Notes: generated from the sequence alone by a model not told the origin. Shown: positions 14,775 through 23,887, counted from the first letter of the stretch. The stretch: 64,000 nucleotides of DNA from Niveispirillum sp943370215 (GCA_943370215.1 CALRQC020000024.1:1-64000), one strand, 5' to 3'. A program made the numbers and translations.

Positions 14775-15611
14775 TTGTCTCCCCCGCCCATCCTGCTGCA
14801 ATGCGATGCGCTGACCGTGCGCCGGGGGGAACGCGCCGTGCTGGACAATGTGTCCCTGACGGTGCGGGCGGGCGAGATCGTCACCCTGATCGGCCCCAAT
14901 GGGGCCGGCAAGACCACGCTGGTGAAAACCGCGCTGGGGCTGGTGAAGCCGGATCAGGGAAGCGTGCGCCAAAGCCCCAATCTGCGCATCGGCTATATGC
15001 CGCAACGGCTGGCGGTGGACCCGACCCTGCCCTTGACGGTGCGGCGGTTCCTGGCGCTCTGGTCCAAGGCGGATGGGGACACCATGCGCGCCACCCTGGC
15101 AGAGGTCGGGGCCACCCACACGTTCGACCGCGCCATCCAGACCCTGTCCGGCGGGGAGGCACAGCGCGTGCTGCTGGCCCGCGCCCTGCTGCGCCAGCCT
15201 GACCTGCTGGTGCTGGATGAACCGGTACAGGCGGTGGATGTGCATGGGCAGATTGAACTGTTTGAGCTGATCGGTGCAATCCGCAACCGGCGCGGCTGCG
15301 GCGTGTTGCTGGTCAGCCATGATCTGCATTTGGTGATGGCGCGCACCGATACGGTGATTTGCCTGAACCGGCATGTCTGCTGCTATGGCAAGCCAGAGGA
15401 TGTGTCGCGCCATCCCGAATATGTCGCCCTGTTCGGCCGCCATGCCGAGGCGCTGGCCGTCTATCAGCACAGCCACGATCATGCCCATGCCGATGATGGC
15501 TGTGTGGTGCCGGCGGGGCTGGAACATACGGCCCATGCCGACCATGCCGCATCCTGCGACCATGACCATGGGCATGACCACCATCACCATGGGGACCACC
15601 GGCATGGATGA
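14775..15611 (+). CDS. znuC: zinc ABC transporter ATP-binding protein
   Basis: This ATPase powers zinc uptake with ZnuB. A TTG start at 14775 with GGAG 8 bases upstream gives a 278-residue protein beginning LSPPPILLQCDALTV. A longer ATG reading from 14643 would cover the Zur site and is unlikely. Walker A is GPNGAGKTT, the signature LSGGEAQRVLLARALL and Walker B LLVLDEP. The last 45 residues are rich in histidine and aspartate (DHDHGHDHHHHGDHRHG at the end), an extension beyond the usual ATPase domain that may buffer zinc. It overlaps znuB by 8 bases. Confidence 0.93.
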   Translation: MSPPPILLQCDALTVRRGERAVLDNVSLTVRAGEIVTLIGPNGAGKTTLVKTALGLVKPDQGSVRQSPNLRIGYMPQRLAVDPTLPLTVRRFLALWSKADGDTMRATLAEVGATHTFDRAIQTLSGGEAQRVLLARALLRQPDLLVLDEPVQAVDVHGQIELFELIGAIRNRRGCGVLLVSHDLHLVMARTDTVICLNRHVCCYGKPEDVSRHPEYVALFGRHAEALAVYQHSHDHAHADDGCVVPAGLEHTAHADHAASCDHDHGHDHHHHGDHRHG

Positions 15612-16395
15612 TTTCCTGATCCGCGCCGGGGCTGCCGGTGTCGGGCTGGCGCTGCTGGCCGGGCCGCTGGGCTGTCTGGTGGTCTGGCGGCGCATGGCCT
15701 ATTTCGGCGATACGCTGGCCCATTCCGCCCTGCTGGGCGTGGCGCTGGGCTTTCTGGCCGGAATCGATCTCAATATCGGCGTCGTTGCCGTCTGCCTTTG
15801 CATTGCCGTGGCGCTGACCCTGTTACAGGAACAAAGGCGGCTGGCGTCCGACACGCTGCTGGGCATCGTCTCCCATTCCACCTTGTCGCTGGGGCTGATT
15901 GCGCTGGCGGCGATGCAGACGGTGCGGGTGGATCTGCTGGCCTATCTGTTCGGCGATATATTGGCCGTCACGCCCACCGACCTGATCGCCATCTGGGGCG
16001 GCGGGGCCGTGGTGCTGGGCGTGCTGGCGCTGATCTGGCGCCGCCTGCTGGCCCTGACGGTGGATGAGGATCTGGCAAGGGTGGAAGGGGTGCCGGTGCG
16101 CTGGATAAGGCTGGCCTTCACCTTGTTGATTGCCACCACCATCGCGCTGGCGATGAAGATTGTCGGCATCCTGCTGGTGACCTCGCTGCTGATCATCCCC
16201 GCCGCCACGGCGCGACGCTTTTCCCGCTCACCGGAAATGATGGCCGTGCTGGCGGCCCTCGCCGGGGCGGTTTCGGTGCTGGGCGGGCTGGCCGCCTCGC
16301 TTTATGCCGATCTGCCCAGCGGTCCCGCCATCGTCGTCACCGCCGCCGGCCTGTTCCTGGTGGGGCATCTGCTGCCCGGCGCGCGGCGGGGCTGA
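15604..16395 (+). CDS. znuB: zinc ABC transporter permease
   Basis: This inner-membrane channel of the ZnuABC importer has 263 residues with about eight to nine hydrophobic helices. It includes CLVVWRRMAYFGDTLAHSALLG (the conserved ABC-3 family start), HSTLSLGL, LLAYLFGDILAV and VVGILLVTSLLIIPAATARR-like segments. ATG 15604 lies inside the end of znuC (8-base overlap), indicating translational coupling. It is the last gene of the znuCB unit, with a convergent gene 17 bases downstream. Confidence 0.94.
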   Translation: MDDFLIRAGAAGVGLALLAGPLGCLVVWRRMAYFGDTLAHSALLGVALGFLAGIDLNIGVVAVCLCIAVALTLLQEQRRLASDTLLGIVSHSTLSLGLIALAAMQTVRVDLLAYLFGDILAVTPTDLIAIWGGGAVVLGVLALIWRRLLALTVDEDLARVEGVPVRWIRLAFTLLIATTIALAMKIVGILLVTSLLIIPAATARRFSRSPEMMAVLAALAGAVSVLGGLAASLYADLPSGPAIVVTAAGLFLVGHLLPGARRG

Positions 16396-16412
16396 TCGTC
16401 CGGCACTCCCTG

Positions 16413-16973
16413 CTATACCCGGATACGCCACATCCGCCGTGCCAGCAGGTGGATGCCGGGCGCGTTGATCTGCAGCCGTTGCGGCCGGCTGCCATTCAAC
16501 GGTTTGACATGATGCAGGGTGATAAACCGGCACGCATCCCCATCCGCCCCTTCGAAAGGCATGGAAAGACGCTCCACCCGAACTGCTGCGACCGTTGCGT
16601 TCGGGCGCAGGGCGAATTCATCCCACACCCGCACCGGCCCGCGCACCCTTGCCGAAAAGCTAAAAAAGGCGGTGACCATGGCCATATGGTCAAGCGGATA
16701 AAGCTCGTCCAGATAGCGGGCGCTCTGGGTGGCGCCGCTGAACATGGCCGCGAAATTCCCGATGAAATCCAGCCACAACCGGTCCAGACCCGGCCTGCCA
16801 CTCACCAGGCTGAGATGCGGCAGGGCATCTGATGGCCAGTCCAGCAGGTCAACCGGACCGGCCATAGGCATGTCCTGGCCCGTTGCGCGCAGGGAAAGCC
16901 AATGGCGCAGTGCCTGCTTTTGCGCGGACACTGCCAGATCGGCGGGGGCAAGCCATTGCGGATCAACGGACAC
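16413..16973 (-). CDS. PAS_5-like domain protein
   Basis: This 186-residue cytoplasmic protein resembles the alphaproteobacterial PAS_5 family. It has an N-terminal helix ALRHWLSLRATGQDMP, an aspartate/proline turn DLLDWPSDALPHLSLV, a central region with FAAMFSGATQSARYLDELYP and the closing beta strands with CRFITLHHV. The usual YRLVGT-like strand is weak. The start is uncertain: GTG 16973 removes an arginine-rich stretch that looks noncoding, but no strong ribosome site precedes it, and ATG 17051 remains possible. The ligand and role are unknown. Confidence 0.55.
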   Translation of the reverse strand: MSVDPQWLAPADLAVSAQKQALRHWLSLRATGQDMPMAGPVDLLDWPSDALPHLSLVSGRPGLDRLWLDFIGNFAAMFSGATQSARYLDELYPLDHMAMVTAFFSFSARVRGPVRVWDEFALRPNATVAAVRVERLSMPFEGADGDACRFITLHHVKPLNGSRPQRLQINAPGIHLLARRMWRIRV

Positions 16974-17120
16974 GGGAGAAAACGTTCCTTGGCAACGGGG
17001 CCTTGCTGTTGCAACGTCGCGGCGGCAGGATGCCGGCCATCGAACAGCCATAGATAACGTCTAAATTATCTTAAATTTGCCCCAACCCCCGCAAGGGAAG
17101 TCAGCACGGGAACGGAAAAA

Positions 17121-17693
17121 ATGCTGCGACGCCTTTTCATCGCCACCAGTTTATCTTTGCTGGCCCTGCCGGCCCTGGCGCAGGGCGGCGCGCTGGACTT
17201 CACCGCGAAAGACCCGATCACGCTGGATGTCGCCAGCATCGAGGTGGAAAGCGAATATGTTGCGCCGATGAAGGAACCCAATGTTGATCATTTGATCACC
17301 ATCACGCCCTCCGATGCTGTCCGCCTCTGGGCCTCGCAGCGGCTGAAGGCCGGGGGCACGCAGGGGCGTGCCCGGGTCATCATCCGCGATGCCTCGGTGA
17401 GAGAAAAAGAACTGAAGCGGACCACCGGCATCAAGGGCTGGTTCACCAAGGACCAGTCGGAAGAATATGATGGCCGGCTTCAGGTTGATATTATCGTCGA
17501 GGGCTCGGCACGCGGCTTCTCCGGCAGCGTCTCGGCCATCGTCACCCGCTCTACCAGTGTGCGTGAGGATGTCACCTTGGCCGAACGCGACAAAACCATG
17601 CTCGCCCTGGTCAAGGACATGGCCACCGATCTGGACAGCCAGATGGAACCGGCCATTAAAAGCAACCTCTTCCCGGTAGTCATCATCCGGTAA
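17121..17693 (+). CDS. conserved secreted protein of unknown function
   Basis: The 190-residue protein starts with a signal peptide (MLRRLFIATSLSLLALPALA, cut before QGG). The mature part has no cysteines. It begins with ALDFTAKDPITLDVASIEVE and continues with a mixed alpha/beta region containing VRLWASQRLKAGG, ARVIIRDASVREKEL and VDIIVEGSARGFSGSVSA. It ends with a helix DKTMLALVKDMATDLDSQME. I do not recognise a characterised family. It resembles small periplasmic proteins seen near housekeeping genes in Rhodospirillales. It is followed by a clear terminator. Confidence 0.7.
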   Translation: MLRRLFIATSLSLLALPALAQGGALDFTAKDPITLDVASIEVESEYVAPMKEPNVDHLITITPSDAVRLWASQRLKAGGTQGRARVIIRDASVREKELKRTTGIKGWFTKDQSEEYDGRLQVDIIVEGSARGFSGSVSAIVTRSTSVREDVTLAERDKTMLALVKDMATDLDSQMEPAIKSNLFPVVIIR

Positions 17694-17735
17694 GGGACAC
17701 CATGGGGCGTTGTCCATTCCCCCTGGCATTACAAG

Positions 17736-17768
17736 AAAGGCGGCCCGGTTCCCCGGCGCCGCCTTTTT
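17736..17768 (+). terminator. rho-independent terminator
   Basis: A 9-base-pair stem (AAAGGCGGC / GCCGCCTTT) with a 13-base loop ends in a T run to 17768. It serves the secreted-protein gene ending at 17693 and separates it from convergent folE. Confidence 0.82.
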
Positions 17769-17798
17769 ACTTCTATTCAGGCCGATGAAACTGCCGCC

Positions 17799-18464
17799 TC
17801 ACCCTTCCATGGAAGAGACCGGGTTGCCAATCATGGCCAGGAACTCCCGCCGGGTCTTCTCATCCTCGCGGAACGCACCCAGCATCCGGCTGGTCACCAT
17901 GGTCACGCCCGGCTTGTGAATACCCCGGGTCGTCATGCATTGGTGGGTGGCCTCGATCACCACCGCCACGCCCAGCGGCTCCAGTACCTCCTCAATCGTG
18001 TTGGCGATCTGGGAGGTCATCTTTTCCTGAATCTGCAGACGCTTGGCATACACTTCCGCCACGCGGGCCAGCTTGGAGATGCCGACGACGCGGTTGCGCG
18101 GCAAATAGGCAATATGGGCCTTGCCGATGATCGGCACCATATGATGCTCGCAATAGCTCTCGATACGGATGCCTTTCAGCACCACCATCTCGTCATAGCC
18201 ATCCGTTTCCTCAAACGTGCGGGCGAGCAGATCGACGGGATCGACCTGATATCCAGCGAAGAATTCATCATACGAACGGACGACGCGATCAGGCGTGCCC
18301 AGCAGGCCCTCCCGCTCCGGATCATCACCGGCCCAGCGGATCAGGGTGCGCACAGCCTCTTCCGCCTCAGCCTGTGTCGGCTTGGGCAGGCTGGTGCCGG
18401 CACGGCGGCCGTGCAGGGGGCCGGGGACGACATTGCCGGCGGTGTTATTCTTGGAAATGGCCAC
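17799..18464 (-). CDS. folE: GTP cyclohydrolase I
   Basis: This enzyme opens GTP to 7,8-dihydroneopterin triphosphate, the first step of folate (and queuosine) synthesis. The 221-residue protein has the zinc and active-site motifs IESYCEHHMVP and EATHQCMTTRGIHKPG, plus GISKLARVAEVYAKRLQIQE, typical of the FolE1 homodecamer. A GTG start at 18464 preceded by AGGGAG fits better than the ATG at 18545, whose extra 27 residues have no family match. It is monocistronic, or shares a message with apaG upstream. Confidence 0.95.
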   Translation of the reverse strand: MAISKNNTAGNVVPGPLHGRRAGTSLPKPTQAEAEEAVRTLIRWAGDDPEREGLLGTPDRVVRSYDEFFAGYQVDPVDLLARTFEETDGYDEMVVLKGIRIESYCEHHMVPIIGKAHIAYLPRNRVVGISKLARVAEVYAKRLQIQEKMTSQIANTIEEVLEPLGVAVVIEATHQCMTTRGIHKPGVTMVTSRMLGAFREDEKTRREFLAMIGNPVSSMEG

Positions 18465-18599
18465 GGGACAACGCTCCCTTTCATGTTTTTTGCGATCGGC
18501 AGGGGATGGCCCGCCAGGCTGATTATCCAATTGGATGGGAATCACGGGGTTTCAAGCGGTCAATTGTGCAGAATCATGGAATTGCCACCCGCCCCGATA

Positions 18600-18992
18600 T
18601 TAGTTCAAGCGCCGCTGCTGGTGTGGGCTGTCCAGGGAGAAGGCGGGGACCGTCACATCGAACAGTTCGCCTGCCGCCGTCTCCATCTGGTAAAAACCGC
18701 GCATGATACCCGACGGTGTTGCCAGAGGGGTGCCAGAGGAATAGCGGAAGCGGCCACCCGGCGGCAGTTGGGGAAATTCCCCGACAACGCCCGGCCCGCG
18801 TACTTCCTGTGTCCGGCCCAGCGCATCGGTGATGATCCAGTGACGCGTGCGCAGTTGCACCGTCTCCGGCCCGGTATTCTCGATCTGGATGTGATAGGCC
18901 CAGACATAGCGGCTGGTCGCTGGCTGCGACTGGTCGGCCAGGAATTCCGGTTCCACCGTCACGCGGATATGGCGCGTCGTTTCAACGTACAA
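18600..18992 (-). CDS. apaG: ApaG protein
   Basis: The 130-residue protein is a single fibronectin-III-like beta sandwich. It starts with TTRHIRVTVEPEFLADQSQP and contains RYVWAYHIQIENTG, RTRHWIITDALG, EVRGPGVVGEFP and the strongly conserved PLATPSGIMRGFYQM. ApaG is known from E. coli, where it is linked to cobalt resistance and magnesium handling; its biochemical role is not settled. It lies 135 bases upstream of folE in the same direction. Confidence 0.95.
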   Translation of the reverse strand: MYVETTRHIRVTVEPEFLADQSQPATSRYVWAYHIQIENTGPETVQLRTRHWIITDALGRTQEVRGPGVVGEFPQLPPGGRFRYSSGTPLATPSGIMRGFYQMETAAGELFDVTVPAFSLDSPHQQRRLN

Positions 18993-19429
18993 ATCACTCT
19001 CCCAACCCGGCGGCGGGGGCTTCCCGCTGGCCGGAGCCGGAACGCAACACCGGCCAGCCCTTGAATTTTATCATGGCTTGGCAGGGGTTCCTCCGGCCGA
19101 TGCCGGCCATTTCTGCTGACTATAGGACGGTGCGGCGGCCGAACCAAGCCCACAAGCAATGGGCCCCGTCGCTCCCTGCCCCTCCAGTCATGAAATAGCC
19201 ACTTGCGTGCAGACGGCAATGGCCTCATATAGCCACCAGTATGCAACTGCTGAAGAGCTGCGCAATGTTGCGCCCCATCACCCTGCGACGACGAAAGAAC
19301 ACGTGCCAGCCCCTGGGCCGGCCGGTCTTCCTGCACGGGACCTGATGGCGCTTTTCGCGTCAGGGGGTCCCGGCCAGATGCTTCATTGTATCGCCCCCTT
19401 TATTGCCTATGCCGGGAAACCCCAATCGC
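18993..19429. other. intergenic region between apaG and an acetyltransferase gene
   Basis: These 437 bases hold the divergent promoters. I see no credible gene. The only structure is a hairpin at 19337-19371 (outer stem GGGACC / GGTCCC, inner GCG / CGC with a T-rich loop) in the leader of the acetyltransferase gene. No T run follows it. Confidence 0.5.
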
Positions 19430-20077
19430 ATGAACATTACGCTTGAGCTGCCGTCCCACGCCGGCGCCATCGAACAGCTTCTCGACAGCAGCTTCGGCCC
19501 GAAGCGGCACACCAAGACGGTTTATCGGCTGCGCAAGGGCGTGGCCCCGGTGCCCGATCTCTGCTTTGTCGCCACCGAAACCGACAGTGACGGCAACGAG
19601 GTGCTGATCGGTACCATCCGCTACTGGCCGATCATGCTGGGCGGTAACACGCCGGCCCTATTGCTGGGGCCCATTGCCATTGATGAGGCCCATCGCAGCG
19701 AAGGGGTGGGCGGCAAGATGATCCGTTACAGCCTGGCCAAGGCGGCGGAGCAGGGTCACAAGATCGTCATCCTGGTGGGCGACGCCCCCTATTATGTGCG
19801 GTTTGGTTTCGCGCGTGACGGCGTGCTGGGTCTATCCCTGCCCGGCCCGGTTGATCCGGCCCGGTTCCTGGGCCTGGAATTGGTGGAAGGGGCGCTGTCC
19901 GGGGTGACCGGAACGGTTGGCCGTGCGGTGCCGGCCAAGGCCCGCTCGGCCAAGCCCGCCCGTCCGGCAGCCGCCGTGACCATGCTGCTGCCGGCCACCC
20001 CGGCAATGGCTGGCGACAGCGATGTTGCTGCGAACAGCATGGTGTCCCGACGTCGCACGCGGCGCGCGGCGCGCTGA
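19430..20077 (+). CDS. GNAT family N-acetyltransferase (YhbS-like)
   Basis: The 215-residue protein has a GNAT fold in its first 155 residues: ITLELPSHAGAIEQLLDSSFG, FVATETDSDGNEVLIGTIRY, LLGPIAIDEAHRSEGVGGKM (the acetyl-CoA pyrophosphate loop) and VILVGDAPYYVRFGFARDGV. The tail of about 60 residues is rich in alanine, proline and arginine and ends RRRTRRAAR; it is probably disordered. Alternative starts at 19403 (TTG) and 19409 (ATG) add a few residues. The substrate is unknown. Confidence 0.85.
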   Translation: MNITLELPSHAGAIEQLLDSSFGPKRHTKTVYRLRKGVAPVPDLCFVATETDSDGNEVLIGTIRYWPIMLGGNTPALLLGPIAIDEAHRSEGVGGKMIRYSLAKAAEQGHKIVILVGDAPYYVRFGFARDGVLGLSLPGPVDPARFLGLELVEGALSGVTGTVGRAVPAKARSAKPARPAAAVTMLLPATPAMAGDSDVAANSMVSRRRTRRAAR

Positions 20078-20150
20078 AAAAACATCGGGCGGCGACAGCG
20101 ATTAGGGCCTTGATTATGCATTTGGAAGCCCCTATAAGGGGGCTCCCGGC

Positions 20151-20224
20151 GCGGGTGTAGCTCAATGGTAGAGCAGAAGCTTCCCAAGCTTACGACGAGG
20201 GTTCGATTCCCTTCACCCGCTCCA
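20151..20224 (+). tRNA. tRNA-Gly (anticodon CCC)
   Basis: The sequence folds as a cloverleaf: acceptor GCGGGTG pairs with CACCCGC, the D loop contains CTCAATGGTAGAG, the anticodon loop is TTCCCAA giving CCC, and the T arm is GAGGGTTCGATTCCCTT. The terminal discriminator and CCA (TCCA) are encoded. The lowest pair of the anticodon stem is a G-A mismatch. It is close to the E. coli tRNA-Gly(CCC) sequence as I remember it. Confidence 0.96.
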
Positions 20225-20239
20225 ACGATTTTCAACATG

Positions 20240-20267
20240 GCCCGCCCTCCGGCGGGCTTTGTTGTTT
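20240..20267 (+). terminator. terminator of tRNA-Gly
   Basis: A 7-base-pair stem (GCCCGCC / GGCGGGC) with a CTCC loop is followed by TTTGTTGTTTT, 15 bases after the tRNA end. Confidence 0.8.
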
Positions 20268-20306
20268 TCAGGGTCTGCCCCATCCCGCCGCGCAAAGGCT
20301 GGGCAT

Positions 20307-20342
20307 AAAAAAAGCCGCCCGGACTGGGGCGGCTTTTTTTTT
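20307..20342. terminator. bidirectional terminator, serving dnaA
   Basis: A 7-base-pair stem (GCCGCCC / GGGCGGC, loop 6) is flanked by seven A on the left and nine T on the right, so it can stop transcription both ways. It lies directly after the dnaA stop codon. Confidence 0.9.
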
Positions 20343-20356
20343 AAAAGCGAAGTGCC

Positions 20357-21769
20357 TTAGCCTTCCAGCATTCGGCGCAGCAGTTCCACATCCTCCGCAA
20401 AGGCGGGGTCGGTGCCGCACAGCTCATCCACCTTGCGCACAGCGTGCATCACGGTGGTGTGGTCGCGGTCGCCAAACTTGCGGCCGATTTCCGGCAGGGA
20501 GCGCTGGGTCAGTTGCTTGGCCAGATACATGGCCACCTGACGCGGGCGGGCCACAGCGCGGGCGCGGCGGGCACTGCTCATATCAGCGAGGCGGATGTTG
20601 AAATGTTCCGCCACCTTCTTTTGAATTTCTTCGATCGTCACCCGGCGATTGCTGGCGCGCAGCAGATCGTGCAGCACATCCTGTGCCGATTCCAGGGTGA
20701 TGGCGCGGCCCACCAGTTCGGCATGGGCGACGATGCGGTTCAGGCTGCCTTCCAGCTCGCGCACATTGCTGGTGATCTTGTGGGCCAGGAATTCCAGCAC
20801 CTTGATCGGGATCTTCGCACCGATCCGATCAGCCTTCTGCTGCAGAATACCCAGCCGCAATTCATAGGTGGTGGGGTGGATATCGGCCACCAGCCCCCAG
20901 CCCAGGCGTGACCGCAGACGCTCTTCCATCCCCTCCAGATCCGACGGGCTCTTGTCGGCGCTGATGATGACCTGGCGGTTCTGATCCACCAGGGCATTGA
21001 ACGTATGGAAAAACTCTTCCTGCGTACTGTCCTTGCCGCTGATGAACTGCACATCGTCGATCATCAGCACATCCACGGAGCGGAACTGCTCCTTGAATGC
21101 CATCGTATCCTTGAAGCGCAGGGCGCGGATGAACTGGTACATGAATTTTTCGGCCGAGAGATAGATCACCCGGCGCGACGGGTCTTTTTTACGAATCGCC
21201 CAGGCAATGGCGTGCATCAGGTGGGTCTTACCCAGACCCACGCCGCCATACAGGAACAGCGGATTGAAGGGCACCGCATTCGATTCGGCCACCCGGCGGG
21301 CGGCGGCAAAGGCAAGTTCGTTTGGCTTGCCGACGACGAAATTCTCGAACGTAAAGCGGGGGTCCAATGGGGCCGACATCTCGTCCGCCCGATCATCGCC
21401 ACCCACCACGCTGGCGGGCACCGGCTCGATCACCAGTTCCGCTACCGGCTCCTCGGCACTGTCGGCCAACGGGGCCGCCACAGCATCATTGGCGGCCGGC
21501 TCTGTCTTGGTCGGTGCAGCGACGACGATTTCAACAGATTGCACACCGGGATTCTCACCCGACCAGAGGGCACGGATGCGGTCGGCATAATGTGTGCGGA
21601 TCCAGTCGCGCATGAAGCGCGTTGGCACCAGGATACGAATTTGGCCGCCATCGAAGGTTCCCACCGTCAGCGGCTTCAGCCAGCTTCGATAGGCGGTCTC
21701 ACCGACCTCATCCTTCAGGCGGCCCCGCACCCGTGCCCACTGTTGATCCAGCGAACTCTGCACCGACAT
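20357..21769 (-). CDS. dnaA: chromosomal replication initiator protein DnaA
   Basis: This AAA+ ATPase binds DnaA boxes and opens the replication origin. The 470-residue protein has domain I (DQQWARVRGRLKDEVGETAY), a variable linker near residues 85-140, the ATPase domain with Walker A GGVGLGKTHLMHA and Walker B DVLMIDDVQF, and domain IV with the DNA-binding signature GDRDHTTVMHAVRKV. ATG 21769 (MSVQSSLDQQW) was chosen over one 9 codons upstream. It is followed by a strong terminator. rpsT and mutM lie upstream in the same direction, a gene neighbourhood common in proteobacteria. Confidence 0.97.
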   Translation of the reverse strand: MSVQSSLDQQWARVRGRLKDEVGETAYRSWLKPLTVGTFDGGQIRILVPTRFMRDWIRTHYADRIRALWSGENPGVQSVEIVVAAPTKTEPAANDAVAAPLADSAEEPVAELVIEPVPASVVGGDDRADEMSAPLDPRFTFENFVVGKPNELAFAAARRVAESNAVPFNPLFLYGGVGLGKTHLMHAIAWAIRKKDPSRRVIYLSAEKFMYQFIRALRFKDTMAFKEQFRSVDVLMIDDVQFISGKDSTQEEFFHTFNALVDQNRQVIISADKSPSDLEGMEERLRSRLGWGLVADIHPTTYELRLGILQQKADRIGAKIPIKVLEFLAHKITSNVRELEGSLNRIVAHAELVGRAITLESAQDVLHDLLRASNRRVTIEEIQKKVAEHFNIRLADMSSARRARAVARPRQVAMYLAKQLTQRSLPEIGRKFGDRDHTTVMHAVRKVDELCGTDPAFAEDVELLRRMLEG

Positions 21770-22495
21770 CCGACCAATGCTCCCACCCAAGCACATATGC
21801 CCATGCGGTATCGCCCCATCAGGCCCGATACCGTCATGACCCCAACGCGATTCAACCCATTGCCCCGGCTTGACGCCGGATCGCTATTCCCCTTGAACCA
21901 CCCTCTTACCCTGCACCCGATATGAAGCGGGGACAACGTGACAAAAGCAGATCTTTGTACAAAGGAGCATGACCCCAATGCACAATTCAGAACAGCGACA
22001 GCATACCATCAGGGGATCGAACCAGGCGGAAGCTCTCAGAATTAAGAATCTGAAAATATTCCACACAAATGCTCAATGCCACCCTGGCAAAAAACATAGA
22101 CCACCCAACAAGGCACCCGCCTGGGTTACCTCTTTAAGATAGATGGCATGTCAAATATTTAACAATGGTCCGACCAACCGGACTTTGAACGATGTCAATC
22201 GTTCGCTATCGCGTTGCCCCCGACACTTTACGGTCGGCGATTTTCAATCCCCATCCGCACAGCATCCATTCTCGCGCTGAATTAACGCGCCCTTGATGCT
22301 AGTGGTGCCGCAGTCATGCTGCAACGGGACTGAAAAGGGAACGGGCAAAAAAGCAAAATTCGTGCGCGAAAGCCCAAGGCGATCAACCACGAATCGAACT
22401 AAGGCCAAGCGCAACCCTGTCTGATAACGCGATATACAGACAGCACAAGCCGCGCGGTGAAACCACCGCGCGGGTTACGCTACGGCAACAGCCGA
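21770..22495. other. intergenic region between rpsT and dnaA
   Basis: These 726 bases contain the dnaA promoter region and the 3' end of rpsT. I found no gene and no cluster of DnaA boxes (TTATNCACA), so an origin of replication here is not supported. The stretch at 22130-22165 is somewhat AT-rich. A strong hairpin follows rpsT at 22450-22473. Confidence 0.6.
22450..22473 (-). terminator. hairpin after rpsT
   Basis: A 10-base-pair perfect stem (CCGCGCGGTG / CACCGCGCGG) with a 4-base loop lies 23 bases after the rpsT stop. The T tract is poor (CTTGTGCTGT on the minus strand), so termination strength is uncertain. Confidence 0.6.
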
Positions 22496-22759
22496 TCAGC
22501 CCAGCGCCTTGATGCGGCTGGACAGACGGGACAGCTTGCGGGAAACGGTGTTCTTGTGCAGAACGCCCTTCGTCGCGCCGCGCATCAGCTCCGGCTGAGC
22601 GGACTTGAAAGCCTCGGCGGCGGCGGACTTGTCGCCGGTCGCGATAGCGGTCTCAACCTTCTTCAGGAAGGTACGGATGCGGCTGACGCGGGCGCGGTTG
22701 ATTTCAGTCCGGCGGGCGGTCTGACGGATGCGCTTCTCAGCGGACTTATGATTGGCCAT
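22496..22759 (-). CDS. rpsT: 30S ribosomal protein S20
   Basis: This primary 16S rRNA-binding protein of the small subunit has 87 residues. It begins MANHKSAEKRIRQTARRTEI and is an almost wholly helical basic protein with the expected NRARVSRIRTFLKKVE and GVLHKNTVSRKLSRLSSRI segments. Its length matches the family. Confidence 0.97.
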   Translation of the reverse strand: MANHKSAEKRIRQTARRTEINRARVSRIRTFLKKVETAIATGDKSAAAEAFKSAQPELMRGATKGVLHKNTVSRKLSRLSSRIKALG

Positions 22760-23044
22760 GGAAAACCTTCACGCGGAACTTGGATGTGCCGTAGGAAGCG
22801 GCGCTTATACAGGGGGTCCGGCAACCCGTCAAGCGGGTGAAGACAAGCCGCCCATGCCAAACTTGCTTGACTGGCGACTGCCCTACCGAATCCCCGGTAA
22901 TGTTCGGGTGGCACCCTACTGCAACCGGCAAAGCAGATGCAAGTCATGCCTGTGCATAAGACAGATGTTGTAAGGCGCATGATTGAAAGCCGCCGAGTCC
23001 AGATGCAGCGAGGATTCAATCATGATTCCAGGCGCTTCCCCAGC

Positions 23045-23887
23045 CTAGCGCTGGCAGCGCGGACAGAAGAAGGTGGAGCGGCCGGATTGCACGATGCGGC
23101 GGATGCGGCCTTCCGGCGCGCCATCATGGCCGCAGGTGACGCACGGCTCATCCTCCCGGCCATAGACGCGGAAATTATGCTGGAAATAGCCCAGTTCCCC
23201 ATCAGACTGCACGAAATCGCGCAAGGTGGAGCCGCCAGCGGCAATCGCCTCCCCCAGCACATCGCGGATGACCGGCACCAGCCGTTCGGCATCGGCCCCG
23301 GCCACGCTGTCGGCCAGCCGGGTGGGGGCGATGCCGGCGCGGAACAGGGCCTCGCAGACATAGATATTGCCCAGGCCCGCCACCACGCTCTGATCCAGCA
23401 GGGCCGACTTGATCGGCGTGCGGCGGCCGGCCAGCCGTTCCGACAGGGCGGCCCCGTGAAAACCATTGCCCAACGGTTCCGGCCCCAGCGCGGCCAGCAT
23501 CGGGTGACTGTCCAGCCCGGATTCGTCGAACAGGTCCATGAAGCCGAATCGGCGCACGTCATTATAGGTGACGACCCAGCCATCATCGGTATGAAACACC
23601 AGATGGTCATGCGCGGCGGGGGCCCCGACGGGGCCGGGCTTCACCACCATGCTGCCGGACATGCCCAGATGGATCATCCAGACCAGCCCGCCATCCACCC
23701 GGATCAGGATATATTTGGCCCGCCGGTCCAGCGACAGCACCCGCCGCCCCGTCAGCCGGGCGGCGAAATCCACTGGCAGGGGGAAGCGCAGGTCGGGCCG
23801 GTGCTGGTCCACCCGCACCAGCACCCTGCCTTCCAGCTTCAGGGCCAGGCCCCGGCGGACGGTTTCAACCTCGGGCAATTCAGGCAT
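23045..23887 (-). CDS. mutM: formamidopyrimidine-DNA glycosylase (Fpg/MutM)
   Basis: This base-excision repair enzyme removes oxidised purines such as 8-oxoguanine and nicks the DNA by beta/delta elimination. The 280-residue protein starts MPELPEVETVRRGL, with catalytic P2 and E3 after methionine removal, carries the conserved lysine in RRAKYILI, and ends with the zinc finger CVTCGHDGAPEG...FFCPRCQR. Its start overlaps the end of aroA by 8 bases, so the two are translationally coupled. Confidence 0.97.
   Translation of the reverse strand: MPELPEVETVRRGLALKLEGRVLVRVDQHRPDLRFPLPVDFAARLTGRRVLSLDRRAKYILIRVDGGLVWMIHLGMSGSMVVKPGPVGAPAAHDHLVFHTDDGWVVTYNDVRRFGFMDLFDESGLDSHPMLAALGPEPLGNGFHGAALSERLAGRRTPIKSALLDQSVVAGLGNIYVCEALFRAGIAPTRLADSVAGADAERLVPVIRDVLGEAIAAGGSTLRDFVQSDGELGYFQHNFRVYGREDEPCVTCGHDGAPEGRIRRIVQSGRSTFFCPRCQR

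Noticed and set aside
19159..19446. Open frame of 95 codons before the acetyltransferase gene
   Set aside because: No ribosome site, no family resemblance, overlaps the acetyltransferase start and reads through the hairpin at 19337-19371.
21770..22495. Origin of replication near dnaA
   Set aside because: No cluster of DnaA boxes or clear AT-rich unwinding region is visible. One box-like site (TGTGCATAA) at 22951-22959 stands alone between rpsT and mutM. In many alphaproteobacteria the origin is not beside dnaA.
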